Origin: Gnetum montanum
Taxonomy: Eukaryota; Streptophyta; Gnetopsida; Gnetales; Gnetaceae
Assembly: GCA_015680685.1 (NCBI GenBank)
Contig: MNCI01018932.1
Location: 373,201-437,200 of the forward strand
Direction of reading: 5' to 3'
DNA length: 64,000 nt
Position 1 is the stretch's first letter; every line of letters starts with the position of its first letter. Both the position numbers and the translations under genes were made by a program. Of the stretch, positions 43,250-55,939 are shown one piece after another. The notes below the pieces were generated by a model. That model had not been told where the DNA came from and did no database searches. It worked only from the letters and a program-made list of their open reading frames with translations.

Positions 43250-45816
43250 TATCTAATATGGTGTTTAGTTTGAAGGGCTCTCAAATATATTTAATGTAGA
43301 GGATGAGGGTGTTGAAGATATAGGGTGACCAACCAGATTAGGTTGTGAGGTTTTGGGAGGACTATTGGATCAAAAAAATGATCCTTTCTTGGATCAATTA
43401 TCTAAATCACTCAGCTAGAAGGCTGGTTATAAATTTGCAGCCCTCATAGCATTTCATTGCTATAGTTGTGGAGGAATTTTACCCTATATGGATAAAGTAT
43501 AAGGTAACTAGCTAGAGGGTGGAGGGATGTGCACAAATGAATGTGGAGGATGGTATGGATATGGGTGCTCTCATTGACTAGATGGTGAATGAGTTCAATG
43601 GTATTCTAGAGGATAATAGTGATGGAATGAGGTATGGCTTGTAGAGCTTCGTGTAGAAATAGGTTGCTGAAGATAGTACCCATATGGATTCAGTTGCTTG
43701 CAAGCGTACTACTATCTTCACAGCAACATTCCCAATGACTGTGGTTGCTACCACTGCTAGTATTGCTCGTATGATTGTGGTGGAGCTCCACTTGGAAAGT
43801 AAGCTTGTTGTTGCTAGTGAAACTACCTTTGATTTCTTTGAGGATAAGGTAATTATCTAGGGGCTTACCTTCATGCTAGTCAAGGATTTAACATGTACAC
43901 CCCAGACTCTTGTAAGTGTGAAACCATATAGAAACATCCCTTAGAATGGTCATATTGATAAATGTCACACTAGCATCATTATTAGAGTCTTTCTTCACAA
44001 CTTCTTCTACTATAGCATCTTTGACCTTCCCCCTTTAGTAGGCTTGTTTAGCTTCTTTTTACCTCTTGTGGTTGTGATTACTATTCTACTCATTGGATTC
44101 TTCAGCAACCCTCATAGAAGTTTGGAATTTTTCATCCAAAGAGTCCCATAACTTATCAACCTTTTCCAAAATATCAAAAATAGATTTTTGGATGGGTAAT
44201 ATTTTCTTGTTTATCACTTTGTTGAGTGGTAACTCCTCATCACAAAATTGGACCTTCCTTTTCTTGATTGAAGGATCCCTATTATATTCTTTTACACTTT
44301 TCCTTTTTCAAAATTCATCTTCTTCTTTTGCTACCTACTTTATCAGCCTTTGTATTTGATGAGCTCTTAATTCGGATAGTCTCCTTTTGGCATAAATCCC
44401 AAGAGTTCTTTGGGTTTTTGCTCTGAGCCCATCTATGATGTGGTGAAGTTGTTTTCTTTGAGAATAACCATGGATAGGGCATCAATGTAAGAGAGAATAA
44501 TGCCTACCCATGGTGGCATCCAAGGGTTCATGTGTTTCCTATTTCTAGCCTTGGATTTACCTTCTTAGATGAGACACTCTGGAGTACATTTGGTATTTCT
44601 CATTAAATAGTTCTAGCATGTTACTCCATATGCAAATAGATTCCAGCTCCAAGGATTGGTACTAGCTTTTGGCTTCCTTGATGAGTATTCTAGGGAATAG
44701 CTTTAATTTCTGCCAATAATTTTTAATATATTTTAAGATGCAGGCATCATGAAAAGCTTGGAGATGTGTTTGGGGATCAGAGTTATATACCCCCTCAAAT
44801 CTTGGGATATTGTTAATGTATAAGTGCTTGATCTAACTATCTTTCACATGTGTAGTTGGGATCCTAACTACCTTTTTCATGTTAAGCATGCTTTAAGTTG
44901 TTAGCAAAGGTTCATCATCATCATTATTTCATTGTCACTGATGATGTCCTCTATTACCCCTTCAATTATTATGGGTATGGTGATTAGTATTATTGTCCTA
45001 CTCCTCACCTCCATCATGATTGTTCCTTATATGACATTTTTCAAAACCAGAAGAAGAGGAAGAAGAACATGTAGATGAAAAGGATGAAGAGGAAGAAGGA
45101 CCACCACCACCATGGTATCTGCCAACACCTCTTTAATTTTCACGACCATGCTTGTCAAGTTTGTTATCATCTTGATGCTTATCCTAGCCCCTTCCTTGAT
45201 TGCCATCTTGTCCTAAACCTAGTTTGTTGATAGTGGAATGTAGATTTAGGTTCACACCCCCATCACCAATAATGATGGAAGGAGAATTTTCATGTTAAGA
45301 GGTCCCAAATAAAGGATCCTCATTGTCATCTTGGTTTAGCAATAACAAGAGATTGGTGAACTATTTTCCCTTTGCAAACTCATGTTGCTTCTCATGGGGT
45401 TGATCTCTCCTACATTGTGTTTTAGTGGGATGGTAGTACTAGCAGTTGTAACCATGCACAATGTACTCCTCTTGAAGATCATGGATGCTTAACTTCTTAA
45501 AAGTTTGAAGTAGCATCACAAGCAGAGATCAATTGGGCCTTCCATGTCATGCCATCACATTTTTTCATCCTAATGTAGGATGAAGGTGAAATTAGGAACA
45601 TACTCATCTAGATGAGTATATACCACCTTGCACTCTTGTTGAACCAATGATTTAACATTGTCATGCCTAAGAGAAGAAGTTATTTTACAAATGAATAGAA
45701 TATCAGTATGTGTATATAATTATATTACGTGTGAGAGTGATGTTGACCTTGGGGTTCATCCAATGATGTTAATGATGTTCACTAATCCTAGATAGTGCAC
45801 ATTTCAAACAAAAAGT
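43250..45816 (-). pseudogene. gag of element C (Athila-like)
   Basis: The minus strand reads LYINNIPRFEGVYNSDPQTH, then LQAFHDACILKYIKNYWQKL near 44,750, LFNEKYQMYSRVSHLRR, HHIIDGLRAKTQRTLGIYAK near 44,440 and AKEEDEF. The same blocks occur in element A. Then come charged helical sequence and a His/Ser-rich tail. The N-terminal part near 45,060 is Ser-rich on the minus strand, opposite an acidic-looking plus strand. It is broken by many stops. Confidence 0.75.
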
Positions 45817-45835
45817 GTCCCTAGTAATGATGCCA
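45817..45835 (-). promoter_or_regulatory. Primer-binding site of element C
   Basis: On the minus strand TGGCATCATTACTAGGGAC follows the LTR end CATCA after one base. It is a tRNA-Asp-type site with C-to-T/G-to-A type decay. Confidence 0.7.
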
Positions 45836-45836
45836 A

Positions 45837-47084
45837 TGATGAGTGGTAAAGGTACCCCTATACCTAATCATATGAATCACAAAGTGTTCATGCATGATCT
45901 AGTCAAATTCCATGGACTCTATAGTTTTCCAATGCACTAGTTCTCTACAAAGTGAATTGGGTGTTGAGAACATTCATTGTCATGCCAACTACACTTGTGA
46001 AGCTTAAGGGTATGATTTAACTGTAAATAAGGCACATGATTTTTATCATTTTGTGTTTTATGATTTTAGTACTTCAAATAAATAGGATAGGGAATAAAGT
46101 AATTTAATTTCTACTTTAATCTAATTGACTAACTATTGTGTAACTAGTTCTAACATAAGTATCAAGTCCCACTTACTATACACATCTTGAACACATATAA
46201 TGTTGCTTGGTCACCAAGTGTTAAGTGTTACTAGGATTACCAAATGTCATATGCATGCTCAAAGTGGTTGTACTTATGTTCTTACTTAATCACTATTTAT
46301 CTTATCTTGCTTAATTATTTAATTAGCTTAATTACTAAGGAACATTGAGTAGAGAACTCATCAACATCATCGATGTAGCCAATCTGCAACTCATCAACAT
46401 TAAAGCTTCCAAATAGAGTAGAGAACAAATAGTTAAAAGCATTTCCAAATGCAAAGAAAATAAGTAGACAAAGAAATTTATATATCAAGAATGGCTTCAT
46501 TAATGATTAGTTGAAAGTTATTATAAATTCTAGATGTCTATTTCCAGAAATGGTGAGCAATAAGAAAAAACTACTTATTACATATTTTAAATATGCAGGA
46601 TATTGTAGGGGTAATTTCAAGAATTTTTAGCTTATCTCCTAGATATATTTCCATCTCAATTACACTAGTGGATAGTCAATTACACTAGTGGATAGCCACA
46701 TACCTAGCAGTTATACCTACGCTAGTAGATTCCAAGATGTAATTATATAAAAATGCTAAAGAAATGTAGTTCTTTCATCTAGGAAAGAGATATGTTTTCT
46801 GGTAAGGGTAGGTAACCAATAACTGTTGCTTTCACTTCTTTTTGTGGTGGGTCATTTTCCCATTCTTCTTTGGTGTGATCTTATAGATACTCTCATTAGC
46901 TTATACTCTTGGGTTCATTTCCCAATCCAAGAGTGCAACTAACCTAGGACAAAAGAGTTACCACCTAATAGTGAAACATTTGGAATCATTACCTAACACC
47001 TACATGAGTAATGGTAATAGTTGTTCCTTTCTAGTAAATCTAGGCAAGGTCTTTCTTATAGAAGTAAAAATTCATTGATCTTAG
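45837..47084 (-). repeat. Element C 5' LTR (outer end not resolved)
   Basis: It begins TGATGAGTGGTAAAGGTACC, related to element A's LTR. It shares with it acacatcttgaac, ggattaccaa and further blocks up to about 46,300. The outer end was not found. A 20-bp tandem duplication lies at 46,656-46,695. Sequence from 46,500 to 47,084 may be LTR or flanking DNA; no gene was seen. Confidence 0.65.
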
Positions 47085-49958
47085 TGTAACACCTTACATA
47101 CTCTTAATCCTTGGTGTGTTTGTGATTTGAATCCTTGATGTCTTGTTTACTAACCTATGTCTTATACTTTATTAACCTTTTTCTTTTGGTTGCCTATGAT
47201 TTTTATGGTTTGAGCTATGTTGTTTGCTATCCTCTTGTTAGGTGTGTTGAAATCCAAAATAGTTGAAACATAAGTAAATCTTAAGAATTATAGAAGTTTA
47301 TAACTCAATGCTACATAGTAGAATCAAACTCTTGACCTAGGTTACCAGACCAAGATCCATACTACTATGCTAACACCTCATTACTATCCTCTTTTTAAGT
47401 GCCTCTTTTCTTATAATATATTTTAATGTTTGATTTTTATTTTCTTTATTTTTATTTTATTTTTTATTATTTTTAATATTTTTTACATTTTCAAATTTTT
47501 CCTTTAATTTTATCATATGTAACTTTGGAATTTTATTAGAATTTTGATTATCAAATATTAGCATGGGTCATTAGCACATGGGTTACTACTTTGGCTTTGC
47601 TACACTTTGTTTGGACAAGTTATATTTTTTTGTAAAATTATATTTTGATATTTTATTTTTAATTTTTAATTTTTAAGAGTATTTTTGAGAGGATCTCATG
47701 ATAGCCTTTTTATTACTTATGTTTTTTACTTTGGACTTTATTAATAGGTTGGACTTAGACATAACTAGAAGAATGGGTTGAAACATAGCTATTTTCTTAT
47801 AGGAGATGCTCATTAGACCAACATTGGATACCAACCTATGTTAGAAAAGGATTTAAAAATAATTTTAGAATTAGAATTTCTTTTTAATTTATTTTTTACC
47901 ATAAGAGCTCTATTGACCCAATGCTACCAAACCCTTGTAAATAAATATATACCTAGAAATCATTCTATGATAGATCAACTAATTACATAGTTGAAATCTA
48001 GGTGATAGAGCCAAAGAAAGAGACTTTGCTAGTTTGGAGATGCAGCTAGATCTAGATTTTCATTGTCAGTGAGAACCTATTGTACATCATAATTCCATGT
48101 CTTATTTTATATCTTGCTTAGATCTCATCATTCACTTACAATTTTTTCCTAGGAGTTCAAGCTTGTTTGGGGGATCGAAGGCACACAAAAATCTTTTTTT
48201 GCAATGCTATCATTTTTAGGTAGGGTAATTTTGGTGTTTGCATCATGTATGATTTTTAGTTAATTTTTTGTTATGCACATATAGTTTTTCCTATTCCATT
48301 TTCTTAATAATTGTTTGTCAAATTACCTAAATTCTCATATCTAAATATTTTATTATTATTTTCTCTAATCTTATCAATTTATGAGATCTGGATTCATGCA
48401 TGAGAAGTTAGTCAATGTTTTGATCACATTTTGACCAATTTTGACCATGGTTTTTCTTTATTCCAAATTCTGCCAAAATTTCAACCATAGAACTAGGGCT
48501 AAAATTCATTTTCCACATTGTAATCCCATTTTACAACCATGATACAAGTTATGATGAATGACATTAGAATTTTTGGATCTATGATGAAAACTGAGCAACT
48601 TCTCTAAAGCAATCCCTGACTTTTGGATAATGAAAAATTAAGAAAATGGTTAAAAATGAAACTTCTAGGACTTCTTGTAATGTCTAAAAACATGAAACAA
48701 CAATCTATGACATTCTAGCATTTTTAGGAGCTTAGATCGACCTATAGGAGCTTAAGTTTCATATTTGGAATTTTTTTGCACTTTCAAATTTTCATTAGAA
48801 TATACATTCTAGTCTTGGTTTAGTTTAACATTCAGAGATTTGACAAATTTTATTTTTTATCTTTGATTACTTTAGCTTCATTTCTCCATTATCTTGGAAT
48901 TTATTAATTTTTTTTAATTTGATAGTTAATCATTTAACATTAGATTTTATTTTTTAGTAACATTAACAATTTGGAGTAACCACACATGAAGCAAATCATG
49001 GTAATGAGATAAGTGCTTATGTGGGAAGTATATCTTGGTAAATACAATTTGTTTATTTGATTCATTCGGTTAATGGATGGCGGTGGAATTTCAATTAATT
49101 GGATATTAATTTGTTAGATCTTTATTATGATTATTAGTATTATTTTTTAATATGTAGTTGTATTTTATTGGTATTTGTTTATCTAACTTTTATTTGCAAC
49201 TATTCCATGTTTATGATTGTCCAGCTACTAGAGTCTCTAATCAAATCCATAAGGCATTATTTTGTTAGTTATTTATTTTACTCAATCTTAGAACTAATTC
49301 CACTAATTTTCGTTGATTATGTTGGTTGTGATAAGGAGGATTTAGAAGAAACAATTAATGATTAAATTTCTATTTAGATTTTGATTACTTCTACTATTAT
49401 GTTTCTATCTTAAGTTGTGATTTTATGTTGTAATGTTCAATTAAAATTGTTGTATTTATTATTTTATGTAAAATTATACACTATTCTTTGCCTATCTTTG
49501 AAATTTTGATTTGATCTTTAGTTATGTTACATTTATTATTATGTAGTTATTGAAAATTGTCTAATTATATTCAACATTAAAGCCTAATTTCCTTTTTGAA
49601 CTAATTTTTATTTCAGCATTATATTGTATTATCTATATTCAATTTCCATTGTAATATCTCCAACATTGTATTATAACTTTTAGCTTGGGTAATAGGAATA
49701 TGTCCTAGTTTTCTTAATGAAAAGATTAGGTTTTGTATGCATGGTGTTATTTTCTTTGTATTCCTTTATAATGTTTTATCTTTTGCAACATATTTCTTTT
49801 TCCTATGCACTTATTTCATGGATGCCTACTTTTTCTTGCCTATTGAATTTTCTTGGCATCCATTTGATTTTATTATGAAATATTATGTTATTTTGTACTT
49901 TTCAATTTTTATCTAAGTAATGTATTTTTAGGTTGAGCATAGTTAGTAGGGCATTACA
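47085..49958 (+). repeat. Element E 5' LTR (Tekay/Del-like)
   Basis: This 2,874-bp LTR begins TGTAACACC and ends GGGCATTACA, matching inverted ends. It is directly followed by a tRNA-iMet-type primer site. The length and ends are typical of Tekay/Del chromoviruses. It is AT-rich, with no supported ORF inside. The partner LTR is not in the window. Confidence 0.8.
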
Positions 49959-49960
49959 AG

Positions 49961-49974
49961 TTAGTATCAAAGCT
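49961..49974 (+). promoter_or_regulatory. Primer-binding site of element E
   Basis: TTAGTATCAAAGCT is a worn form of the initiator-methionine tRNA site TGGTATCAGAGC. Confidence 0.75.
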
Positions 49975-50044
49975 AAAGGTTTGTTAAGTATTCTTAGATT
50001 TGTGATGTAGGATGTTGTCAACAGGGATCTTTGAGATTACAACT

Positions 50045-50350
50045 ATGGAAAACCTTAATCAACCCAATGGAAAAGTCTCTTAAAATGATATGATGAGGAA
50101 GATGTTTACTTACTTGAGGATTCAAAATTAGTTTAATGTTGAAAGTGGTGAATAGTACCAATCTAATTACTCAAACACTAGTGGTAGAAGGTCCATTGAG
50201 TAAGTCTTTATGAAGTAGTTTAGGAGGTTAAAATCTCCATCTTTTGATAGTGTTGAAGATCTATTAGTAGCTTTGAAGTGGCTACATGAGGTGGAAGATT
50301 CTTTCCAATTCATGCATTATGCCTCAATGTAATAAAAATCATTTGGTTCT
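50045..50350 (+). pseudogene. gag of element E, first part
   Basis: It starts at ATG 50,045 (MENLNQPNG), 87 bp after the LTR. It reads as a worn chromovirus gag with a LRRLKSPSFDSVEDLL-like segment near 50,220-50,260. It is cut at 50,350 by element D and resumes at 59,207. Stops are present. Confidence 0.65.
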
Positions 50351-51431
50351 TGTTGAACCCGAAAAATTTGCTCAATTTTAATAAGTATTTTTGTCAAACT
50401 TATGCATTTTAATTAATTTCATTCTATATTTCATATAGTTAACTATTTATTAATGATTATTTTATTTTTTTATGTAAGTTGTTAATATTAGTTTAGTTTA
50501 TTATTATTTTATGATTAGTTAATTGGTGTGGTTTAGTTTATTTTAATTTTAGTTTAACTAGTATAATGTATTAGTATATATTAATGAGATTATAATTACA
50601 TGTATACATTATAAATTCATAAATATAACTTTATATATATNNNNNNNNNNNNNNNNNNNNNNNNNNNNNNNNNNNNNNNNNNNNNNNNNNNNNNNNNNNN
50701 NNNNNNGGAGCATCACATATGCCTCTTTTGTTGCTTCCTTAAAAATCCATATTAATATAAAACATTAGAAAGCCAAGATTAGCAGTAGTATCGATTTTAA
50801 CTAATCGATAATGGGTTTTGCAATACCCATATATTATTATAATATTTATTTTTAAACCTTGTTGCAATATAAATAAGACATTCATCAAAGCACCAAAAAA
50901 GGGAGAAAAATTGATTATGCATACATGTTAAAAAAAATTCATTTCTTTTGAGAAAATAGGAAAGGAGCAGTTGATACTAGTAAATTCCATATCACATTAA
51001 AATTAATTATTCTTGAGATTTCTGTTGAAGATTTGTTGAGTGTTGTGGAAATTCTTATAATTCATAATCAAAATTGCTGCATGGAGATAGCAAGGTAGAA
51101 TTGCAATTTAGGCAAGTCTCCTTTGTGATCTTCAATTATTATTTATAATTTCAATTTGATTTAATTATAAATCTTTATTCTTGAACTTATGATTAGAAGT
51201 TAGGATAAAGGTTTATAATTTTACTTATGAGTGATAGGCATAAGTATGGAATTTAATTGGATTCAATTCTAACTATTTATTATCTTGATGATTTCTTTGA
51301 CTTTTTAACCATTCCTCCACAGGATACGACTCACGGGTCAGTCATAGACAAGGTGAAAATCTCTAAAATAGAAAAAAGAAAAAAAAATAAATTCTAAAGG
51401 TATTCAACACCAAATTTTTCCTGGCTCATCA
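50351..51431 (+). repeat. Element D 5' LTR
   Basis: About 1,080 bp including an assembly gap. Its first 120 bp and last 120 bp match the 3' LTR closely. The middle (about 50,470-51,300) has no counterpart there. Confidence 0.88.
50641..50706. other. Assembly gap (66 N)
   Basis: The N run lies in the AT-rich middle of element D's 5' LTR, after a TA-rich run. Confidence 0.95.
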
Positions 51432-51434
51432 ATT

Positions 51435-51452
51435 TGGTGCCATTGTTGGGGA
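51435..51452 (+). promoter_or_regulatory. Primer-binding site of element D
   Basis: TGGTGCCATTGTTGGGGA is the clearest tRNA-Asp-type site in the window. It differs from the Athila consensus only at transition positions. Confidence 0.85.
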
Positions 51453-51977
51453 GGTTGCCAAAGTTAATTATCATCAAGGGTTCAGTAAGCTTTAATTTTT
51501 ATTTAATTTTTTTTGTTTATGCATTTTATTTTAGCATTTTATTTTTCTTTTATTTTTCAGAAATGGTTTCTTTTACTTTTTTTCTTATTTAAAAAATAAA
51601 AATAAAAATAAAGAAAAATCTAAGGAATCAGCTCCTCTTATCGTACCACCAACTGAAACCATTAAAAAAGTTGCAATTAAAGTTGTAGCCATTAAATAAA
51701 TTTATAAATTTCTAGGAATGGTAGCCCATGAATGTGTCAACAAAGAGTGTTCATGAAATCAACAAAGCAACCAAAGAAACCTACACAAATTCAACTATCT
51801 AGAAGCACTCTTAGCCTTTATAAATGTACAAAAGTTAACTAAAATTAAAATAAAAAACAACCAATATGATCAAGATCTAATTAATCTTCCCCTCAAAAGA
51901 CACAAAATCCCAATGAGAAAATACAACCTAATTTTTCCATAACTAGGAATCCTCTATTTGACATTCTAACATCAACC
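51453..51977 (+). other. Leader of element D
   Basis: AT-rich untranslated region between primer site and gag; no gene was seen. Confidence 0.6.
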
Positions 51978-53450
51978 ATGAGTTCAACTATAGGGGCAGG
52001 ATCTCAAAATCTAAATACTATCCCAATGTCAACCTATGTAACCATAATAGGAGGTATTACCCAACCAATAAGTACTTTAAACATAAAAACTCCACCAATA
52101 GTAACCTCATTACCAAGTTTGATAGTAACTCCAATAGTAGCTTCAACTTATACTATGGGATCATGTACCTCCTCCATTTTCTTTAGGACCAATTCATCTT
52201 TCTTTTGGTAGTTTAAGTTCTAATGTTCAAATTAATTATCCATTCCGAAGACAAACCCTTGGAGAATTATTAAATCAGCGAACATCAATTATACCTTACG
52301 GCCCATTGGTTTTTCCACAAGGAAGAGATGTAGAGGTTAAAAATATTCACCTATTACCTATTTTTAAGGGGACAAATGATGAATATTCGATCACTCATAT
52401 AAGAGAATTTGAAATAACATTAGCTATGTTAGCACCTCAAAGTGGGGATAGAACTAAAATGATTGCTTTCAAATCAACCCTAAAAGACAAGGCTGATTTT
52501 TGGCTACAAACCCTTCGAACACAAATTAGTTCTTAGGATGAGTTTAGAAATGCTTTCCTACAAATATTTCTTTCTAATGATAGGCTATACTCATTAAGAA
52601 AGCAATTAATGAATTTTATGCAACATGAGGATAAGGACTATGAAAGCACCTTTGATAGATTTAATGGGTTATGTTTAAAATATCCAAACTTTGGCTTCCT
52701 AGCCCATCAATTAATCCAAATCTTTGTAGAAGGTTTACTACCCTATTGTAGGCAAAATGTTGACTTTGCATGTGGGGGAAATATTTTAAATGTAAGAATT
52801 ATAGATTCATTAGTAGACCAAAGTAAACATTGGCCAAAACCCAACATTATGCAAGGCATGACTCAACAAACAAAATAATTAAATAGAAAAGTTGATGAGT
52901 TAACATGATTAATTAAGAAAAAAGCTCATGGAATTCAAAGTGAAGCATGCAACATTTGTGGAAGTCCCCAAAATGACCAAACAACCTACCTAGCCTTGTA
53001 TTATTTTCAAGAGGAAATGCAAGAGTCAGCTAAGGCTTTTCAACAACTTAAGAGCCAACCAACAATGAACTTTCCTCAATGACCATTTTACCCACAAAAA
53101 TATCCTCAAAATAATTTCAAGCCATTTAAGAATCCAACTAATGAACATTTGGATAAACTCATCCAAAGCCTCACTTCCTTTATAGAAGAAAGTAGACAAT
53201 TTATGAGTGAAACTAGGAGAAGATTCTAGGACATAACTAGAAATGAATTACCATCTCAACCTGAACCTAATCCTACATCTCAAAGAAAAGGGAAAGAGAA
53301 ATTACATTCCATTACTACAAGGAGAAGAAAAACAATTGAACCTAAAAAGAAGGTGATATTCTGATAGGTAGAGACACAAGAGGAAATAGAACCATAAGTA
53401 GTCAATGAGAAAGATCAACCAACTAGGAAAAAAGAAAAACCATTATGCTC
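51978..53450 (+). pseudogene. gag of element D (Athila-like)
   Basis: A Thr/Pro/Ser-rich N-terminal part (51,978-52,211) is followed, after a frameshift, by the capsid domain from 52,306: LLPIFKGTNDEYSITHIREF, FKSTLKDKADFWLQTL, a TAG, FLQIFLSNDRLYSLRKQLMN and a segment with FDRFNGLCLKYPNFGF. A Cys-containing NICGSPQNDQTTYL block near 52,955-52,995 may be a worn zinc knuckle. A charged tail follows. Confidence 0.82.
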
Positions 53451-54252
53451 TAGACATCCAATTTTACCTCCTTTTCCTAAACGATTACAAAAAAACTTCA
53501 CACCCAAAGCCCATCTTGAAAAACTTTTTAGTGAATTATACTTACATATTCCTTTAGAACAAGCAATAAACGACACAATGATCTATGCCAAATACTTAAG
53601 GGAATTATTCAGTAGGAGAAGAAAAGAAAAAATTCCTAAACAAGCTTATTTAGTTGATAACCTTTCTCAACTTATACAACAACATGAAATTCCTAAATGC
53701 CAAGATCCAGGAGTTCCTACCATTCCAATAAAGATAAATGGACAAGAAATTAGGAATTCCCTATTGGATTTAGGAGATAGTATTAATATTATGCCTCTTG
53801 AAATGGCTAGATCACTAGATATAGATGATATAAGAAGAGTAAGATTGATAATATCATTGGCTGATGTTTCAAGTGTAAAACACATAGGAATCATAGAAGA
53901 CTTAATAGAGGTAGAAAATGGAAAATACCCAATTGATTTTGTTATTATGGAAGTAAAAGATCCTAATTGTTTCCCTATTATATTAGGTAGACCTTGGTTA
54001 GCAACAATTGATGTGATAATTAATTATAGATCTGGCCAACTTCAACTTTCATTTGTAAGTCTCACTTTTACACTAAATATATATGATAAGGTAAAAGAAG
54101 ATCATTTAAATATAGACTTGAAGGAAGCAAGAATGCCTTACACTCTATCCACTTCAAAAATGGCACAAGATAGGGAAACCTTAGTGTTAAAAAATCTTGA
54201 GGGAGGACCTTTAGACCCCTCAACTAAGGAACAACAAGATCTCCTTAACTAA
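53451..54252 (+). pseudogene. Aspartic protease of element D
   Basis: The open frame 53,578-54,252 is the best-preserved coding stretch of D. HPILPPFPKRLQKN near 53,460 is the usual Athila lead-in. The active site is LLDLGDSINIMP near 53,765 (family form DLGASVN; the catalytic Asp is kept, Ala is changed to Asp). PIILGRPWLATIDVIINYRS lies near 53,975. It would release gag and pol proteins in a living element. Confidence 0.87.
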
Positions 54253-54312
54253 ATTCTAAATTTAGAGTCAGGAAATATCAAAGAAATAATACAATGTATA
54301 AATAAAGATTCC

Positions 54313-55380
54313 TTGGAGCTTAAAAAATTACCTAATACACTTAAGTATATCTTTTTAGATCAAAATAAACCATTAATAATAAACCCTCAACTTACCAATG
54401 AAAAAGAAAAAAAATTATTAGAAATTTTACATAAAAAATCTGAAGCATTTGCATGGAGCTATGGGGACCTTCACCAAGGAATCTCACCCAACATCTACCA
54501 ACATCATATCTATCTAGAAGACAATGTCAAACCAATAAGAATTCCCCAAAGATGAATTAATCCAACCTTAAAAAAAATAGTTAAAGATGAAATTTCAAAA
54601 CTTTAAAAAGAAGAAATCATTTATCCAATAGTAGATAGTTAATGGGTAAGTTCCATTACAGTAGTTTCAAAAAAGGGTGGAAAATGGAGAGTTTGTGTAG
54701 ACTATAGAAGATTAAACCAAAACACAAAAAAAGACCATTTTCCATTACCATACATAGATCAAATTCTAGAAAAATTAGAAGGACATGAATAATACTATTT
54801 TTTGGACAAATTTAGTGGTTACAATCAGGTAGCTATTGCCCTTGAATACCAACATAAAATAACCTTCACATGTCCTTATGGAACTTTTGCTTATAGACAA
54901 ATGTCTTTTGGCCTTTGTAATGTACCAACCACTTTCCAAAGAGCCATGATTTCAATATTTTCGAATATGTTAGAGAATTATGTTGAAATCTTTATGGATG
55001 ATTTTTCAATTTATGGGGGATTCTTATGATGAAGCCATACAACATATTGAACATGTCTTAGATAAATTCATAGATAAAAACTTAAAATTAAGTTGGGAAA
55101 AGAGTCACTTAATGGTTACAAGTGGCATCGTATTAGGACATGTTATTTCTAAAGAAGGGATAAGAATGGATGATGAGAAAATAAGAGTCATATCTACACT
55201 ACCAACTCCAACCAATTTAAAGACTCTTCGATCCTTTTTAGGATATGCTGGATATTATAGAAGATTTATCAAAGATTTCTTAAAAATTGCTAAAGCACTA
55301 TATATGCTCCTAGAAAAGGATGTTTCATTTGTTTGGACCAATGATTGTCACGAAGCATTTTTGGAACTAAAAAAATGAGT
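54313..55380 (+). pseudogene. Reverse transcriptase of element D (Athila-like)
   Basis: AFAWSYGDLHQGISP near 54,450 leads in. Then come VSKKGGKWRVCVDYRRLNQN (about 54,670), DHFPLPYIDQIL, YFLDKFSGYNQVAIA, FAYRQMSFGLCNVPTTFQRA (about 54,890) and the catalytic VEIFMDDFSIYG (about 54,990). A frameshift lies at about 55,020-55,030. LGHVISKEGIRMDDEKI and FLGYAGYYRRFIKDFLKIAK follow. Stops occur at 54,553, 54,604, 54,641 and 54,789. Confidence 0.92.
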
Positions 55381-55800
55381 AACCACATCCCTTGTATTAA
55401 ACTCACCTAATTGGGATCATCCGTTTCATTTAATGTGTGATACTAGTGACATAGCAGTGGGGGAAATTTTGGGATAATACATTGATAATAAACCAAGAGT
55501 GATTTATTACATGTCCAAAAGTCTAGACCAAGCCCAAGTAAATTATAAAACTATAGAAAAAGAATTATTAGCCATTGTATATGCTCTAGATAAATTTAGA
55601 CATTATTTAATTGGTTATAAAACTAGAGTATATACTGATGATTTAGCCATTAAATTCTTAGCTACCAAAAGAAATAGAAAATGCACAAATAATGAGATGG
55701 TGTTTATTACTACAAGAATTTGACTTAGTTATTTAGATAAAAGAGGTAGGAAAAATGTAGTAGAAGACAATCTTTCTAGGTTAGAAACTCCTGATGAGAA
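55381..55800 (+). pseudogene. RNase H of element D
   Basis: PFHLMCDTSDIAVGEILG near 55,425, RVIYYMSKSLDQAQVNYKTI, EKELLAIVYALDKFRHYLIG and VYTDDLAIKFLATK (about 55,630) give the Ty3-type RNase H with its Asp, Glu and Asp positions all present. Frameshifts after 55,680 lead into the tether before integrase. Confidence 0.88.
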
Positions 55801-55939
55801 CTGAACACAAGGAATTTTTCATAATGAATTTCCTAATGAACAACTTTTTTCTACAAAGAAGGATCCTTGGTTTGCTAATATAGCCAACTATCTTGCTACT
55901 ATGAAAACTCCTACCAATTGGACTAAGGAAAAAAAATTT

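Noticed and set aside
47085-49958. Plus-strand frame 49,168-49,365 inside E's LTR
   Set aside because: It lies in an AT-rich LTR, and its hydrophobic composition follows from T-rich sequence. No homology block was recognised.
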